The notes below the pieces were generated by a model that was not told where the DNA came from, searched no databases, and saw only the letters and a list, made by a program, of their open reading frames with translations. A stretch of 15,599 nt of DNA from CAXXOK01 sp964584315 (GTDB lineage: Bacteria; Bacillota; Clostridia; Christensenellales; Aristaeellaceae). Shown here one piece after another: positions 1 to 6,799 of this stretch. Made by a program: the position numbers and the translations under genes. The stretch covers positions 1 through 15,599 of the forward strand of contig CAZOZO010000058.1 in assembly GCA_964584315.1 (NCBI GenBank). Reading direction: 5' to 3'. Every line of letters starts with the position of its first letter. Position 1 is the first letter of the stretch.

Positions 1-437
1 CCATCAAGAAGGTGGGCGACGACTACGAGGCCATGAAGTTCAACACCGCCATCGCCCAGATGATGACGCTGGTGAACGAATTCGGCGCGGCGGGCGGCTG
101 CACGCTGGACGAGCTGAAAACCCTCATTTTGCTGCTGGCACCGGTCGCCCCGCACATCTGCGAAGAGATGTGGGAGCAGCTTGGCTTTGCAGGCGGCATC
201 GCCTACGCAGCATGGCCCCAGTATGATGCCGAGGCCATGAAGCGCAGCGAGGTGAGCATCGCCGTGCAGGTGCTGGGCAAGGTGCGCGGCCACATCATGG
301 TGTCGCCGGAGATGACCGACGCGCAGGCGCAGCAGGAGCTGCCCGGCCGCGACGACCTGAAGGCGTTCGTGGGCGACAAGCAGTTGGTCAAGCTGATCTT
401 CGTGCCCGGCAGGCTGTGCAATTTGATCGTGAAATAG
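1..437 (+). CDS. leuS: Leucine--tRNA ligase, C-terminal fragment
   Basis: This is the 3' end of leucyl-tRNA synthetase, the cytoplasmic class I enzyme that charges tRNA-Leu with leucine. The reading frame is open from the left edge (codons in phase from base 3), and 144 codons are visible before the TAG at 435-437. The fragment covers the anticodon-binding helical domain (FNTAIAQMM near the start, then LAPVAPHICEEMW) and the C-terminal domain, with the typical VQVLGKVRGHI stretch and the ending IFVPGRLCNLIVK. Both conserved blocks match bacterial LeuRS closely. The catalytic HIGH and KMSKS motifs and the editing domain lie upstream, outside the window, so they cannot be checked. The gene is followed after about 20 bases by a strong hairpin terminator and faces a convergent gene. 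Identification is secure; only the 5' part is missing because of the window edge. Confidence 0.96.
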   Translation, partial: IKKVGDDYEAMKFNTAIAQMMTLVNEFGAAGGCTLDELKTLILLLAPVAPHICEEMWEQLGFAGGIAYAAWPQYDAEAMKRSEVSIAVQVLGKVRGHIMVSPEMTDAQAQQELPGRDDLKAFVGDKQLVKLIFVPGRLCNLIVK

Positions 438-456
438 GCAATAGAGGCGTGTGAGC

Positions 457-500
457 GCCCAACGCAAAAGCCCGGCATTGGCCGGGCTTTTGCGTTGGGC
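457..500. terminator. Bidirectional intrinsic terminator between leuS and the convergent polyferredoxin gene
   Basis: A perfect 20-bp inverted repeat (457-476 and 481-500) encloses a 4-base loop, ATTG. Its core GCCCGGC/GCCGGGC stem is preceded by AAAA and followed by TTTT on both strands, so the element should stop transcription from leuS on the right-going strand and read-through from the polyferredoxin gene on the other. The outer AACGC/GCGTT and GCCC/GGGC pairs extend the stem beyond a minimal terminator. Confidence 0.9.
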
Positions 501-657
501 CGGATATGTCATGGGCGCGCGATATAGCCGGCGCGACGTCCGACGGGAGATTCGCGCGGGCGTTATGCAGTCCAAACTGCTCCGCCAAACAGGTTTCAAG
601 CGGCCCCGCCCATATCCGCCCAGAAGCAGCGTCGATTACTGTCGCACGGGTAAACGC

Positions 658-1722
658 CTACTCCCGGCGGATCCTGTCGAGCACTGTCGTGGTATAGCGC
701 AGCGTGTTCGTCGGGCAGGCATCCACACAGTGCCCGCAGCCAACGCAGAGGCTGTTTTGACTGGCAACTTGCTTCTCGGCAGCAGCCTTCACATCGATCG
801 ACATGGGGCAGATCGCTGTGCATCGGCCGCACTTCACGCAGTTGGTCAGGTTCGTATCAATGCGCTGCCCGCCCAATTTGGCAAGACCGGAAAGCACTGT
901 TCCCAGCGGGCAGTAATAGCAATAGCCCCGCCCCAGGAACGCCACCCAGAAAAACATCGCCATCAGCAGTTCCCCTGCTAGATACAGATACGTCTCCGCC
1001 TTTGCCAAAGCGGCCCGGGCGGATTCTGCTGTAACGCCAAAAAGCGAAGCCGTCCACCACAGCGTAAAGAAGCACGCAACCGCAAGCAACCCCCAGCGGG
1101 CGACACGCAGCACTGCTTTTTGCCGTCCATTGGGTTTACGTTTGTGACCGACCAGTGGAATGGCGGGGTCGAACACCTCGGCAGCAAAGCCGTTGAACAG
1201 GCAAAGCATCGAGCACTGTAACCTGCGCCCGAAGAGGATCGTACCCAGAAAGATCAACACGGTTACGATCCCGTAGAAGATGAGCACGCCCGCGACCCCA
1301 GCCAAACCCCAACCCTGGATGCGGCTCAGGTAGAAAGCGGAGCCCTTGTCCAAAAGCTGGAGCGGCGTGGTTGTCCATGGCAGCGGCATGGTGAAAAAGT
1401 ACCACTCATTATTCCCACTGGCAAGCGGCAGCGCCACATGCACGATCAACGCGGCTGCGATAAACCCGATCATGTTTTGACGCCTGAGTGTCGTGCGTCC
1501 GGCTCGGCTTGCGATGCGTATCGTCAGGATACTCGCGGCAATGATGAAGGCCGTTTTGACCCAGTTTTCGTAAAAATGCCAGAACCATGTGAGCAGCTGC
1601 GCCGTTTTGGCATCGGCACGGGGCGCATAGCCATAATTCAGGCCTGCGATGATGATGCACAGTATGATGTAAACAAGTAAGATGACTCTCAGTATCTTTT
1701 TTTCGACCGTTTCACCATTCAA
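658..1722 (-). CDS. NapH-like membrane 4Fe-4S polyferredoxin
   Basis: This is a multi-spanning membrane protein with ferredoxin domains, related to NapH/NosR-type proteins (Fer4_5 plus Fer4) that pass electrons between membrane carriers and redox enzymes. In numbering from the upstream ATG at 1755 (365 residues), hydrophobic helices lie near 21-41, 66-81, 95-112, 150-175, 221-240 and 257-274. Membrane-proximal cysteine pairs are CSMLC (181/185) and CYYCP (279/282). Two classical 4Fe-4S motifs near the C terminus are CVKCGRCTAICP (306-317) and CVGCGHCVDACP (337-348), so two clusters are likely. In the first pair the usual CP is replaced by CL. I place the start at TTG 1722 (354 residues) because a good promoter ends two bases before the ATG at 1755, which would leave that ATG outside the transcript. 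An AAGGA lies 13 bases before the TTG. The gene is single, without NapG, NapF or other partner genes nearby, so the redox partner is unknown. The family is clear, the start less so. Confidence 0.85.
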   Translation of the reverse strand: MNGETVEKKILRVILLVYIILCIIIAGLNYGYAPRADAKTAQLLTWFWHFYENWVKTAFIIAASILTIRIASRAGRTTLRRQNMIGFIAAALIVHVALPLASGNNEWYFFTMPLPWTTTPLQLLDKGSAFYLSRIQGWGLAGVAGVLIFYGIVTVLIFLGTILFGRRLQCSMLCLFNGFAAEVFDPAIPLVGHKRKPNGRQKAVLRVARWGLLAVACFFTLWWTASLFGVTAESARAALAKAETYLYLAGELLMAMFFWVAFLGRGYCYYCPLGTVLSGLAKLGGQRIDTNLTNCVKCGRCTAICPMSIDVKAAAEKQVASQNSLCVGCGHCVDACPTNTLRYTTTVLDRIRRE

Positions 1723-1757
1723 GCGAATCGCCCCATCCTTTGTTCTCTGACGCATTC

Positions 1758-1786
1758 ATTGTAGCATACGCATCAACAGGTGTCGA
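1758..1786 (-). promoter_or_regulatory. Predicted sigma-A promoter for the polyferredoxin gene
   Basis: On the minus strand, TCGACA (1781-1786) is separated by 17 bases from TACAAT (1758-1763), which carries a TGC just upstream as an extended -10. Each box matches consensus at five of six positions. Transcription would begin near 1751, inside the open frame that starts with ATG 1755, which supports a downstream TTG start at 1722. Confidence 0.7.
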
Positions 1787-2114
1787 TTGGTCAGGCTACC
1801 GCTCTTGATATGCCTGCATATGCATGGCGGCATGGAAAAGCAGGCAGAATGCCGAAACGCGCTTGGTGACCTTGAATGCGCATGCCATGCAAAGTATGGT
1901 TTTGCTGTTACGTTCTCTTCGCAAACAGAAGGGACATGCACGCAGCGAGAGAGGCGGACCCCCTGTGCAAAGGAGACAAAGAGGCGTTTTTCTTCGAACC
2001 GGTCGGTAACTAGTGCGGCGTGCAATGCGGTATCCGCGTCTATGGCGGCATGCGTATAGATCCACTTTCTTCCCTTCGGCGCCTTTGACCCGTTTTTGCT
2101 TTCCTTTCCCCCGC
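1787..2114. other. Gene-poor intergenic stretch with short inverted repeats
   Basis: I see no convincing gene here. Short frames are open on both strands, but none has a recognisable product or a good ribosome binding site. The left part is rich in GCATG-like words. It contains two interleaved inverted repeats, TGCCTGC/GCAGGCA (1811-1817, 1840-1846) and CGGCAT/ATGCCG (1828-1833, 1849-1854). A weak rightward promoter-like pair, TTGAAT (1872-1877) and TATGGT (1895-1900) with a 17-base spacer, is present but not strong enough to call. The stretch serves at least as the divergent upstream region of the two flanking genes. Confidence 0.4.
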
Positions 2115-2143
2115 TTGCAGCCCGCCCCCCTTTCCGCTATAAT
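2115..2143 (+). promoter_or_regulatory. Predicted promoter of the DUF5711-CvpA-dipeptidase operon
   Basis: TTGCAG (2115-2120), a 17-base spacer and a perfect TATAAT (2138-2143) precede the DUF5711 gene. Transcription would start near 2150, leaving an untranslated leader of about 70 bases before the AAGGAG and ATG. The -35 box is only partly conserved (TTG), so the call rests on the -10 box, spacing and position. Confidence 0.65.
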
Positions 2144-2219
2144 AGGACAGGCCGCCGTCATTTCCCCATGGTGGCAAACCCCAGCCATGGCCGCCGCATG
2201 GCACGCACAAGGAGCATGT

Positions 2220-3350
2220 ATGCAAAGGGTAAAGCCCAAGCCGAAACGCTGGCAATCCATCACGATACTGGCAGGCATCCTCATTGGCCTCATCGCCGTG
2301 ATCGTCCTGCTTGTTTCTCTGTTCGCCTACCGCCCCGTGACCCGCGTTACCGCCTACCCGCTCCCCTGCCAGTATAACGACAGCATCAAACCCTTTGGCA
2401 ACAATGTTCTATACTACGACGGGGTCAGCATCCACTGCATGAGCGCGACCGGCGCGGTTCGCTGGTCGTTCCAGCTGGGCTCGGGCGCGGGCTTCGATGC
2501 CACCAGCGACGTGGTGGCCGCCTGGGCGGGCAACACCATCTACATCATTGACCAAAACGGCAACTCCACCTACAATGACAACCTCGGCGAACCCATCCAG
2601 TTCGCGCGCGCAGGCAAGCAGTATGTGGCCGCCGTCATCGGCGACGATACCTCTCCCCGCCTTGTGGTCAAGGATCATCTGGGCGCGCACATGGACGAGG
2701 AGGCAGACGCCTATAAGAACCTGCTCATGCTGGACGTGGGTTTTTACGGCCAGAACGGCGAATATATGTGGACGCTTGCGCTGGATGTTTTCGGCACCGC
2801 GGCCAACACCATCCTGAACACCTTTGAGGTGGGCAAGATGAACACCGGCGAGGTGTCGCTGGGCACGTCCATCACCTATGCGGTGTTGTTTGAAAACAGC
2901 GTGCTGCGCGTGATCAACACCCGCAAAATGCTCAGCTTCAACTACCGCGGCACCGAGGATACCACCGCCAGCGTGCTGGTATACGGCTGGCGCTTGATCG
3001 GCAAGGAGATCCCCGACAAGGGCAGCGCCCTGATGCTCTTCGCCCCCACTGCGCAGACCGAGAGCGACTTTGACATCCGCGAGCTGCGCCTGATCAGCGG
3101 CAAGCTGGACCGCCGCTACAGCCTGCCGGACACCTGTATCGGCGCCGCCGTGTGGGATAAAAATGTGTATGCCTTCAGCGGCAGCACCCTGTACCGCGCC
3201 GCCATGGACGACAACCGCTTTACCGACTACAAGCTGCCCCTCGCCAAGCCCGCCACGCGCTTCATCGGCGTGCTGCAAAACGGCAACGCCATCGTGGCGT
3301 GCGATAACGAAGTGTACGTACTTACCCTGCCGCAGGCGCTGCGCAAGTAG
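2220..3350 (+). CDS. DUF5711 family membrane-anchored protein
   Basis: This 376-residue protein has a short basic N terminus, one transmembrane helix at about residues 13-36 and a long extracytoplasmic domain. That domain resembles a repeat-based beta-propeller: short strands recur in patterns such as NNVLYYDGVSIHCM, AVRWSFQLG and NTIYIIDQNGN, spaced like WD/PQQ-type blades. The layout matches the DUF5711 family of Firmicutes, whose function is not established. The start is ATG 2220, with AAGGAG five bases upstream; the frame is open farther upstream, but only this start gives a ribosome binding site followed by a membrane anchor. It is the first gene of an operon, with a CvpA-family gene 35 bases downstream and a dipeptidase after it, suggesting an envelope role. 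No catalytic motif is visible. The family assignment is from recall of architecture and neighbourhood. Confidence 0.75.
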   Translation: MQRVKPKPKRWQSITILAGILIGLIAVIVLLVSLFAYRPVTRVTAYPLPCQYNDSIKPFGNNVLYYDGVSIHCMSATGAVRWSFQLGSGAGFDATSDVVAAWAGNTIYIIDQNGNSTYNDNLGEPIQFARAGKQYVAAVIGDDTSPRLVVKDHLGAHMDEEADAYKNLLMLDVGFYGQNGEYMWTLALDVFGTAANTILNTFEVGKMNTGEVSLGTSITYAVLFENSVLRVINTRKMLSFNYRGTEDTTASVLVYGWRLIGKEIPDKGSALMLFAPTAQTESDFDIRELRLISGKLDRRYSLPDTCIGAAVWDKNVYAFSGSTLYRAAMDDNRFTDYKLPLAKPATRFIGVLQNGNAIVACDNEVYVLTLPQALRK

Positions 3351-3385
3351 CGCCCGCATCCGCCCCACGAAAGGAGCGACCCCCC

Positions 3386-4099
3386 TTGAATGTGATCGAC
3401 TACGGGATCATCGGCGTGATCGGCGTATGCATGCTGTTTGGGTTTTTTCGCGGGTTCATCCAGTCGCTCCTGAACCTGGGCGGCTGCCTGCTGTCGTTTT
3501 TGGGCGCGTTCTGGCTGTTCCCCACCCTTGCGGACATGATCAGCGCCAACACGAACATCGTGCGCCTCATCAGCAGCTATACCGATTCCGGTAGCCTGCT
3601 GGGCGACCTTGACCTGAGCAGCCGCGCCGTAAGCACCCTGAGCCAAACCAACATACAGGCCATCGTCGACAAGGCGAACCTGCCCGACCCGCTGGGCAAG
3701 CTGCTTGGGGCCAACCTGACGGAGCAGGTGTTCAGCCCCCTTGGCGATTTGGCCAAGAGCGTGGGCGATTATGTGAACCAGACCATCCTTTCCGTCAGCA
3801 TCAATGTACTGAGCTTTATCGTGTGCTTCGTGGTCATCTTCGTGGTGCTCAGCATTCTGATCAACCTGCTCAACGCCGTGTTCCGCTTTCCCGTGCTCAA
3901 GCAGCTGGATTGGCTGCTGGGCGGCGCGTTCGGGTTTGCCATCGGTTGCGTGCTGTGCTTCATCATCTTTACAGCGATGCCCCTGCTGGAGAGCGTGGTG
4001 CCGCTGGAGCCCTTCCAGCAGTTGGTTGCGCAAAGCTCGCTGGCAAAGATCTTTGAAAACGGCAGCTTGATCATATCCATCATGAACCGCAAGATCTAG
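3386..4099 (+). CDS. CvpA family membrane protein
   Basis: This is a 237-residue integral membrane protein of the CvpA family, named after a protein needed for colicin V production in E. coli; its molecular role is not settled. The N terminus (NVIDYGIIGVIGVCMLFGFFRG) carries the family's typical opening helix with the GFFRG turn. Further helices lie near residues 28-46, 135-162 and 178-200. A polar loop at about 50-130 is longer than in the shortest family members. Translation starts at TTG 3386 with AAGGAG nine bases upstream; no better ATG is available near the conserved N terminus. The gene sits between the DUF5711 gene (35-base gap) and the dipeptidase (14-base gap), so the three are almost surely co-transcribed. 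The family call is good; the specific function is unknown. Confidence 0.85.
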   Translation: MNVIDYGIIGVIGVCMLFGFFRGFIQSLLNLGGCLLSFLGAFWLFPTLADMISANTNIVRLISSYTDSGSLLGDLDLSSRAVSTLSQTNIQAIVDKANLPDPLGKLLGANLTEQVFSPLGDLAKSVGDYVNQTILSVSINVLSFIVCFVVIFVVLSILINLLNAVFRFPVLKQLDWLLGGAFGFAIGCVLCFIIFTAMPLLESVVPLEPFQQLVAQSSLAKIFENGSLIISIMNRKI

Positions 4100-4113
4100 T
4101 TTGGAGGGTTACC

Positions 4114-5025
4114 ATGCTCATCTGTGATACACACGCCGATACCTTGTACGCCATACAGGACAACACCCGCGATGCGGGCACCCCCCTCCATGTGACCCAT
4201 GGCAAACTGACCGGCGGCGCGGGGGACACCCGCGTGCAGGCCATGGCGCTGTGGACGGGCACTGAGGGTCTGCTGGGCAAAGACATGGGGCTGATCAACC
4301 GCGAGATGGAGGCGCTGGAAACGCTGCTGGCGCAGGGCTTCCGGCAGGTGCGCACCATCGAGGAAGCACTGCCCGGCGAAGCGAACATCCTGCTGACCAT
4401 CGAGGGCGGCGAGGTGTTCGAGGGCGGCCTGCAAACGGTGGACGCGTTCGCCGTGTGGGGCGTGCGCATCGCCGCGCTGGTGTGGAACAACGAAAACCCC
4501 TTTGCCTACCCCGCCGTGAGCGGCTGCGACAAGGGCCTGACCGGCCTTGGCCGCAAGCTGGTCGCACGCATGAACGAGCAGCATATGGCCGTGGACGTGA
4601 GCCACCTGAACGCCGCGGGCGTGAAGGACGCGCTCAAGTACAGCCGCGCGCCCATCATCGCCACGCACAGCTGCGCGCGCGCCCTGTGCGATCACCCCCG
4701 CAACCTGACGGACGAGCAGCTCAAGGCCATCTTCGACATGGGCGGCTATGTGGGCGTCAACTTCTATCCCGTGTTTTTGAGCCCCAAGGCCGAGGCGGAT
4801 ATCGACACCGTGATCGACCATGTGGCGCACATGACCGAGCTGGGCGGCGGCAAGCACATCGGCATGGGCTCAGACTTCGACGGCATCGAGACCACGCCGC
4901 GGGGCCTTGCGCATGCGGGCGACGTGTATGCGCTGCTTTCGCGCATGCGGGCGCGCGGCTTTACCGAGGAAGCCGTAGCCGATTTTGCGGGCGAGAACTT
5001 CCGGCGCTATCTGGCAAAAGTGTAA
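4114..5025 (+). CDS. Membrane dipeptidase (peptidase family M19)
   Basis: This 303-residue zinc dipeptidase belongs to family M19 (renal dipeptidase type, amidohydrolase fold), whose members cleave dipeptides, often accepting a D-residue on the C-terminal side. The expected metal and catalytic residues are present: THADT (H7, D9), TIEGGE (E97, bridging), VDVSH (H164), ATHS (H185) and MGSDFDG (D254). The HPRNLTDEQL stretch after H185 is also a family hallmark. There is no signal peptide or membrane helix, so the enzyme is probably cytoplasmic despite the family name. The start is ATG 4114, with GGAGG six bases upstream. It is third in the DUF5711-CvpA operon and is followed by a terminator. 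A role in recycling wall-derived or diet-derived dipeptides is plausible but inferred. Length is typical for bacterial members. Confidence 0.93.
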   Translation: MLICDTHADTLYAIQDNTRDAGTPLHVTHGKLTGGAGDTRVQAMALWTGTEGLLGKDMGLINREMEALETLLAQGFRQVRTIEEALPGEANILLTIEGGEVFEGGLQTVDAFAVWGVRIAALVWNNENPFAYPAVSGCDKGLTGLGRKLVARMNEQHMAVDVSHLNAAGVKDALKYSRAPIIATHSCARALCDHPRNLTDEQLKAIFDMGGYVGVNFYPVFLSPKAEADIDTVIDHVAHMTELGGGKHIGMGSDFDGIETTPRGLAHAGDVYALLSRMRARGFTEEAVADFAGENFRRYLAKV

Positions 5026-5035
5026 ATTTTACGCG

Positions 5036-5079
5036 GTTCCCCATTGCCTGCCATGTGCGCATGGGCACGGCAGAGGAAC
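5036..5079 (+). other. Structured 3' untranslated hairpin after the dipeptidase gene
   Basis: Nested inverted repeats lie just after the dipeptidase stop: GTTCC (5036-5040) with GGAAC (5075-5079), CTGCC (5048-5052) with GGCAG (5069-5073), and GTGC (5055-5058) with GCAC (5065-5068). They would fold into one long, interrupted stem directly ahead of the intrinsic terminator. It may protect the transcript end or simply be part of the termination region. Confidence 0.4.
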
Positions 5080-5089
5080 GGCGCATGAT

Positions 5090-5118
5090 GCGGGGCGTGC
5101 CTTAGCCGCCCCGCTTTT
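5090..5118 (+). terminator. Intrinsic terminator of the DUF5711-CvpA-dipeptidase operon
   Basis: GCGGGGCG (5090-5097) pairs with CGCCCCGC (5107-5114) around a 9-base loop and is followed by TTTT (5115-5118). The very GC-rich 8-bp stem compensates for the short T-run. It separates the dipeptidase gene from the promoter of the next operon. Confidence 0.75.
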
Positions 5119-5185
5119 GGCCCCCGCATGGCGGCCTCCGCTACGCCGCAGGGTTGGCGCATCCCGCTTGCGACGCGCACCGCGC

Positions 5186-5214
5186 TTGTGTTTTGCCCCC
5201 GCGCACGATATAAT
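5186..5214 (+). promoter_or_regulatory. Predicted promoter of the M50 protease-scpA-scpB operon
   Basis: TTGTGT (5186-5191), a 17-base spacer and a perfect TATAAT (5209-5214) lie about 50 bases upstream of the protease start. Only TTG is conserved in the -35 box; the exact -10, ideal spacing and position after a terminator make the call reasonable. Confidence 0.65.
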
Positions 5215-5264
5215 GACTGGGCGGGGTTTTTCCCGTATCGATACATGAAACGAGGGTTCAGTTG

Positions 5265-6062
5265 ATGTTCACCCGCCTGCAGATGTGGTGGCAATGGCTC
5301 ACCACCGACCCCGTGGGGTTTCTGATTTACCTGGTCTATTTCGCAGCGGCGGTGCTGCTTACCCTGATGCTGCACGAGATCGCGCATGGCTACGTGGCCT
5401 ACCGCATGGGCGACCCCACCGCCAAAATGCTGGGGCGGCTCACGCTGGATCCGCGCAAGCACCTTGACCCGTTCGGCACCATCAGCCTCGTGCTGCTTGG
5501 TTTCGGCTGGGCCAAGCCCGTGCCGATCAACCCGCGCAACTTCCGCGGCAACTACCGCCGGGCGGATTTTCTGGTCTCCATCGCGGGCGTGACCGTCAAC
5601 CTCACGCTGTTCCTCGTGTCGCTTTTCATCGCAACACTGATCAACCCCTTGCTGTGGAAGGCGTCCGTGATTCAGTCCAATGGCGGCGCCTCTGCATTTC
5701 TGGCCTCCGGCAGTGTTGGTTACTCCATTCTTTTGAGCGGCTCCGGCGCCGATTATGTCCAGTTTATGCAAACGCCATGGCTGATGCACGTGCAGCGCTT
5801 TTTGCTGATGTTTGCGAGCATGAACCTGACCATCGCCGTGTTCAACCTGCTGCCCATCCCCCCGCTGGACGGCTTTCACGTCCTCAATGACCTGATACTG
5901 GGCGGCAGGCTCACGATGAACCGCAACTTCTTCCAGATCGCGCAGATCGTGTTGCTTGCGCTCGTGTTCACGGGCGCGCTCAGCGGCATCTTGGGCACGG
6001 TCACGGGGGCCATCGAGGGCGGTGTGCTCAACCTGTACCTGCTGATCACCGGGGCCGCCTGA
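5265..6062 (+). CDS. Site-2-type membrane metalloprotease (peptidase M50)
   Basis: This 265-residue polytopic protein belongs to the M50B group of intramembrane zinc proteases. The zinc-binding HEIAHG motif (H37, E38, H41) sits in the first hydrophobic segment. The third ligand is supplied by NLLPIPPLDGF near the C-terminal half (D202), and VSIAGVTVNL matches the family's conserved helix. No PDZ domain is inserted, so it resembles the small site-2 protease homologues common in Firmicutes rather than RseP. I start at ATG 5265, which lies eight bases after GAGGG; TTG 5262 immediately before is an alternative adding one residue. The stop overlaps the scpA start by one base (TGATG), implying translational coupling. 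Its substrate is unknown. The link to chromosome segregation is only positional, although this gene order recurs in Clostridia as far as I recall. Confidence 0.92.
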   Translation: MFTRLQMWWQWLTTDPVGFLIYLVYFAAAVLLTLMLHEIAHGYVAYRMGDPTAKMLGRLTLDPRKHLDPFGTISLVLLGFGWAKPVPINPRNFRGNYRRADFLVSIAGVTVNLTLFLVSLFIATLINPLLWKASVIQSNGGASAFLASGSVGYSILLSGSGADYVQFMQTPWLMHVQRFLLMFASMNLTIAVFNLLPIPPLDGFHVLNDLILGGRLTMNRNFFQIAQIVLLALVFTGALSGILGTVTGAIEGGVLNLYLLITGAA

Positions 6063-6799
6063 TGGCCATCCATATCCGCCTCAAGCAGTTCGACGGGCCG
6101 CTCGACCTGCTGCTGCATTTGATCGGCAAGGCCAAGATCGACATCAAGGACATCTTCGTGAGCGAGATCACGGAGCAGTTTATCGAGGCGGTGCGTTCCG
6201 CGCCGGATTTTGATCTGGACGCGGCCAGCGAGTTTATCGCCATGGCTGCGCTGCTGGTGGAGATCAAGAGCCGCGCGCTGCTGCCCAAGCCCCCCAAAGG
6301 CGACGAGGAAGAAGACCCCGAGCAGGCGCTGATCGCGCGGCTAACGGCCTACAAGCAGTTCAAGGAGCAGGCCGAGCGCATGGGCGAGTTCGAGCTGGGC
6401 GCGCAGCGGGCGTTCGGCAAGCTGCCGGAGGAGATACCCCTTCCGCCGCCCACGCTGGAGATCGACGGCCTCACGCTGGACGCGCTTTGGATGGCGCTTC
6501 GGCGCGTCGCGGAGCGCAGGCCCAAGGAGGATCGCGAGGTGGATTACCGCCTGCGAGACATCCGGCGCGACTGCTACACCGTGGAAGGCTGCATGGAAGT
6601 GATCGAGAGCCGCCTGAGCGTGGGCGCCGCGCCGTTTGAGGAGCTGTTCATGGGCGCGCCGGAGCGCGAGCTGGTGGTGACGCTGTTCATCGCGCTGCTG
6701 GAGCTTTTGAAACTGGGCAAGGCCTACGTGACGCAGGCCGACACGCTTGGGAATATCACCGTACATCCGGGGAGGAGACAGGCCTTTGGAGTTGAGTGA
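6062..6799 (+). CDS. scpA: Segregation and condensation protein A
   Basis: ScpA is the kleisin subunit of the bacterial SMC-ScpA-ScpB condensin, which bridges the SMC head domains and helps organise and segregate the chromosome. The 245-residue sequence shows the characteristic N-terminal domain (FDGPLDLLLHLIGKAKIDI, then the helix running through FIAMAALLVEIKSRALLP), an acidic linker (GDEEEDPEQ) and the C-terminal winged-helix region (VVTLFIALLELLKLGKAYV). Length is normal. ATG 6062 shares its first base with the last base of the upstream protease stop codon, and its own 3' end overlaps scpB by 14 bases. The three genes are therefore one tightly coupled operon. Assignment is secure. Confidence 0.97.
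   Translation: MAIHIRLKQFDGPLDLLLHLIGKAKIDIKDIFVSEITEQFIEAVRSAPDFDLDAASEFIAMAALLVEIKSRALLPKPPKGDEEEDPEQALIARLTAYKQFKEQAERMGEFELGAQRAFGKLPEEIPLPPPTLEIDGLTLDALWMALRRVAERRPKEDREVDYRLRDIRRDCYTVEGCMEVIESRLSVGAAPFEELFMGAPERELVVTLFIALLELLKLGKAYVTQADTLGNITVHPGRRQAFGVE

Noticed and set aside
451..981. Plus-strand open frame beginning at the leuS terminator and running into the polyferredoxin gene
   Set aside because: It begins inside the terminator hairpin and overlaps the antisense of conserved ferredoxin motifs; its product is basic and unstructured in appearance.
1787..2059. Short overlapping open frames in the gene-poor stretch before the DUF5711 gene
   Set aside because: Cysteine- and arginine-rich products without homology that I recognise and without good ribosome binding sites. 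They are no more convincing than chance frames.
2409..3368. Minus-strand open frame of 319 codons over the DUF5711 gene
   Set aside because: Low-complexity Ala/Val/Gly/His composition, no domain and no start signal. The plus-strand gene has promoter, ribosome binding site and membrane anchor.
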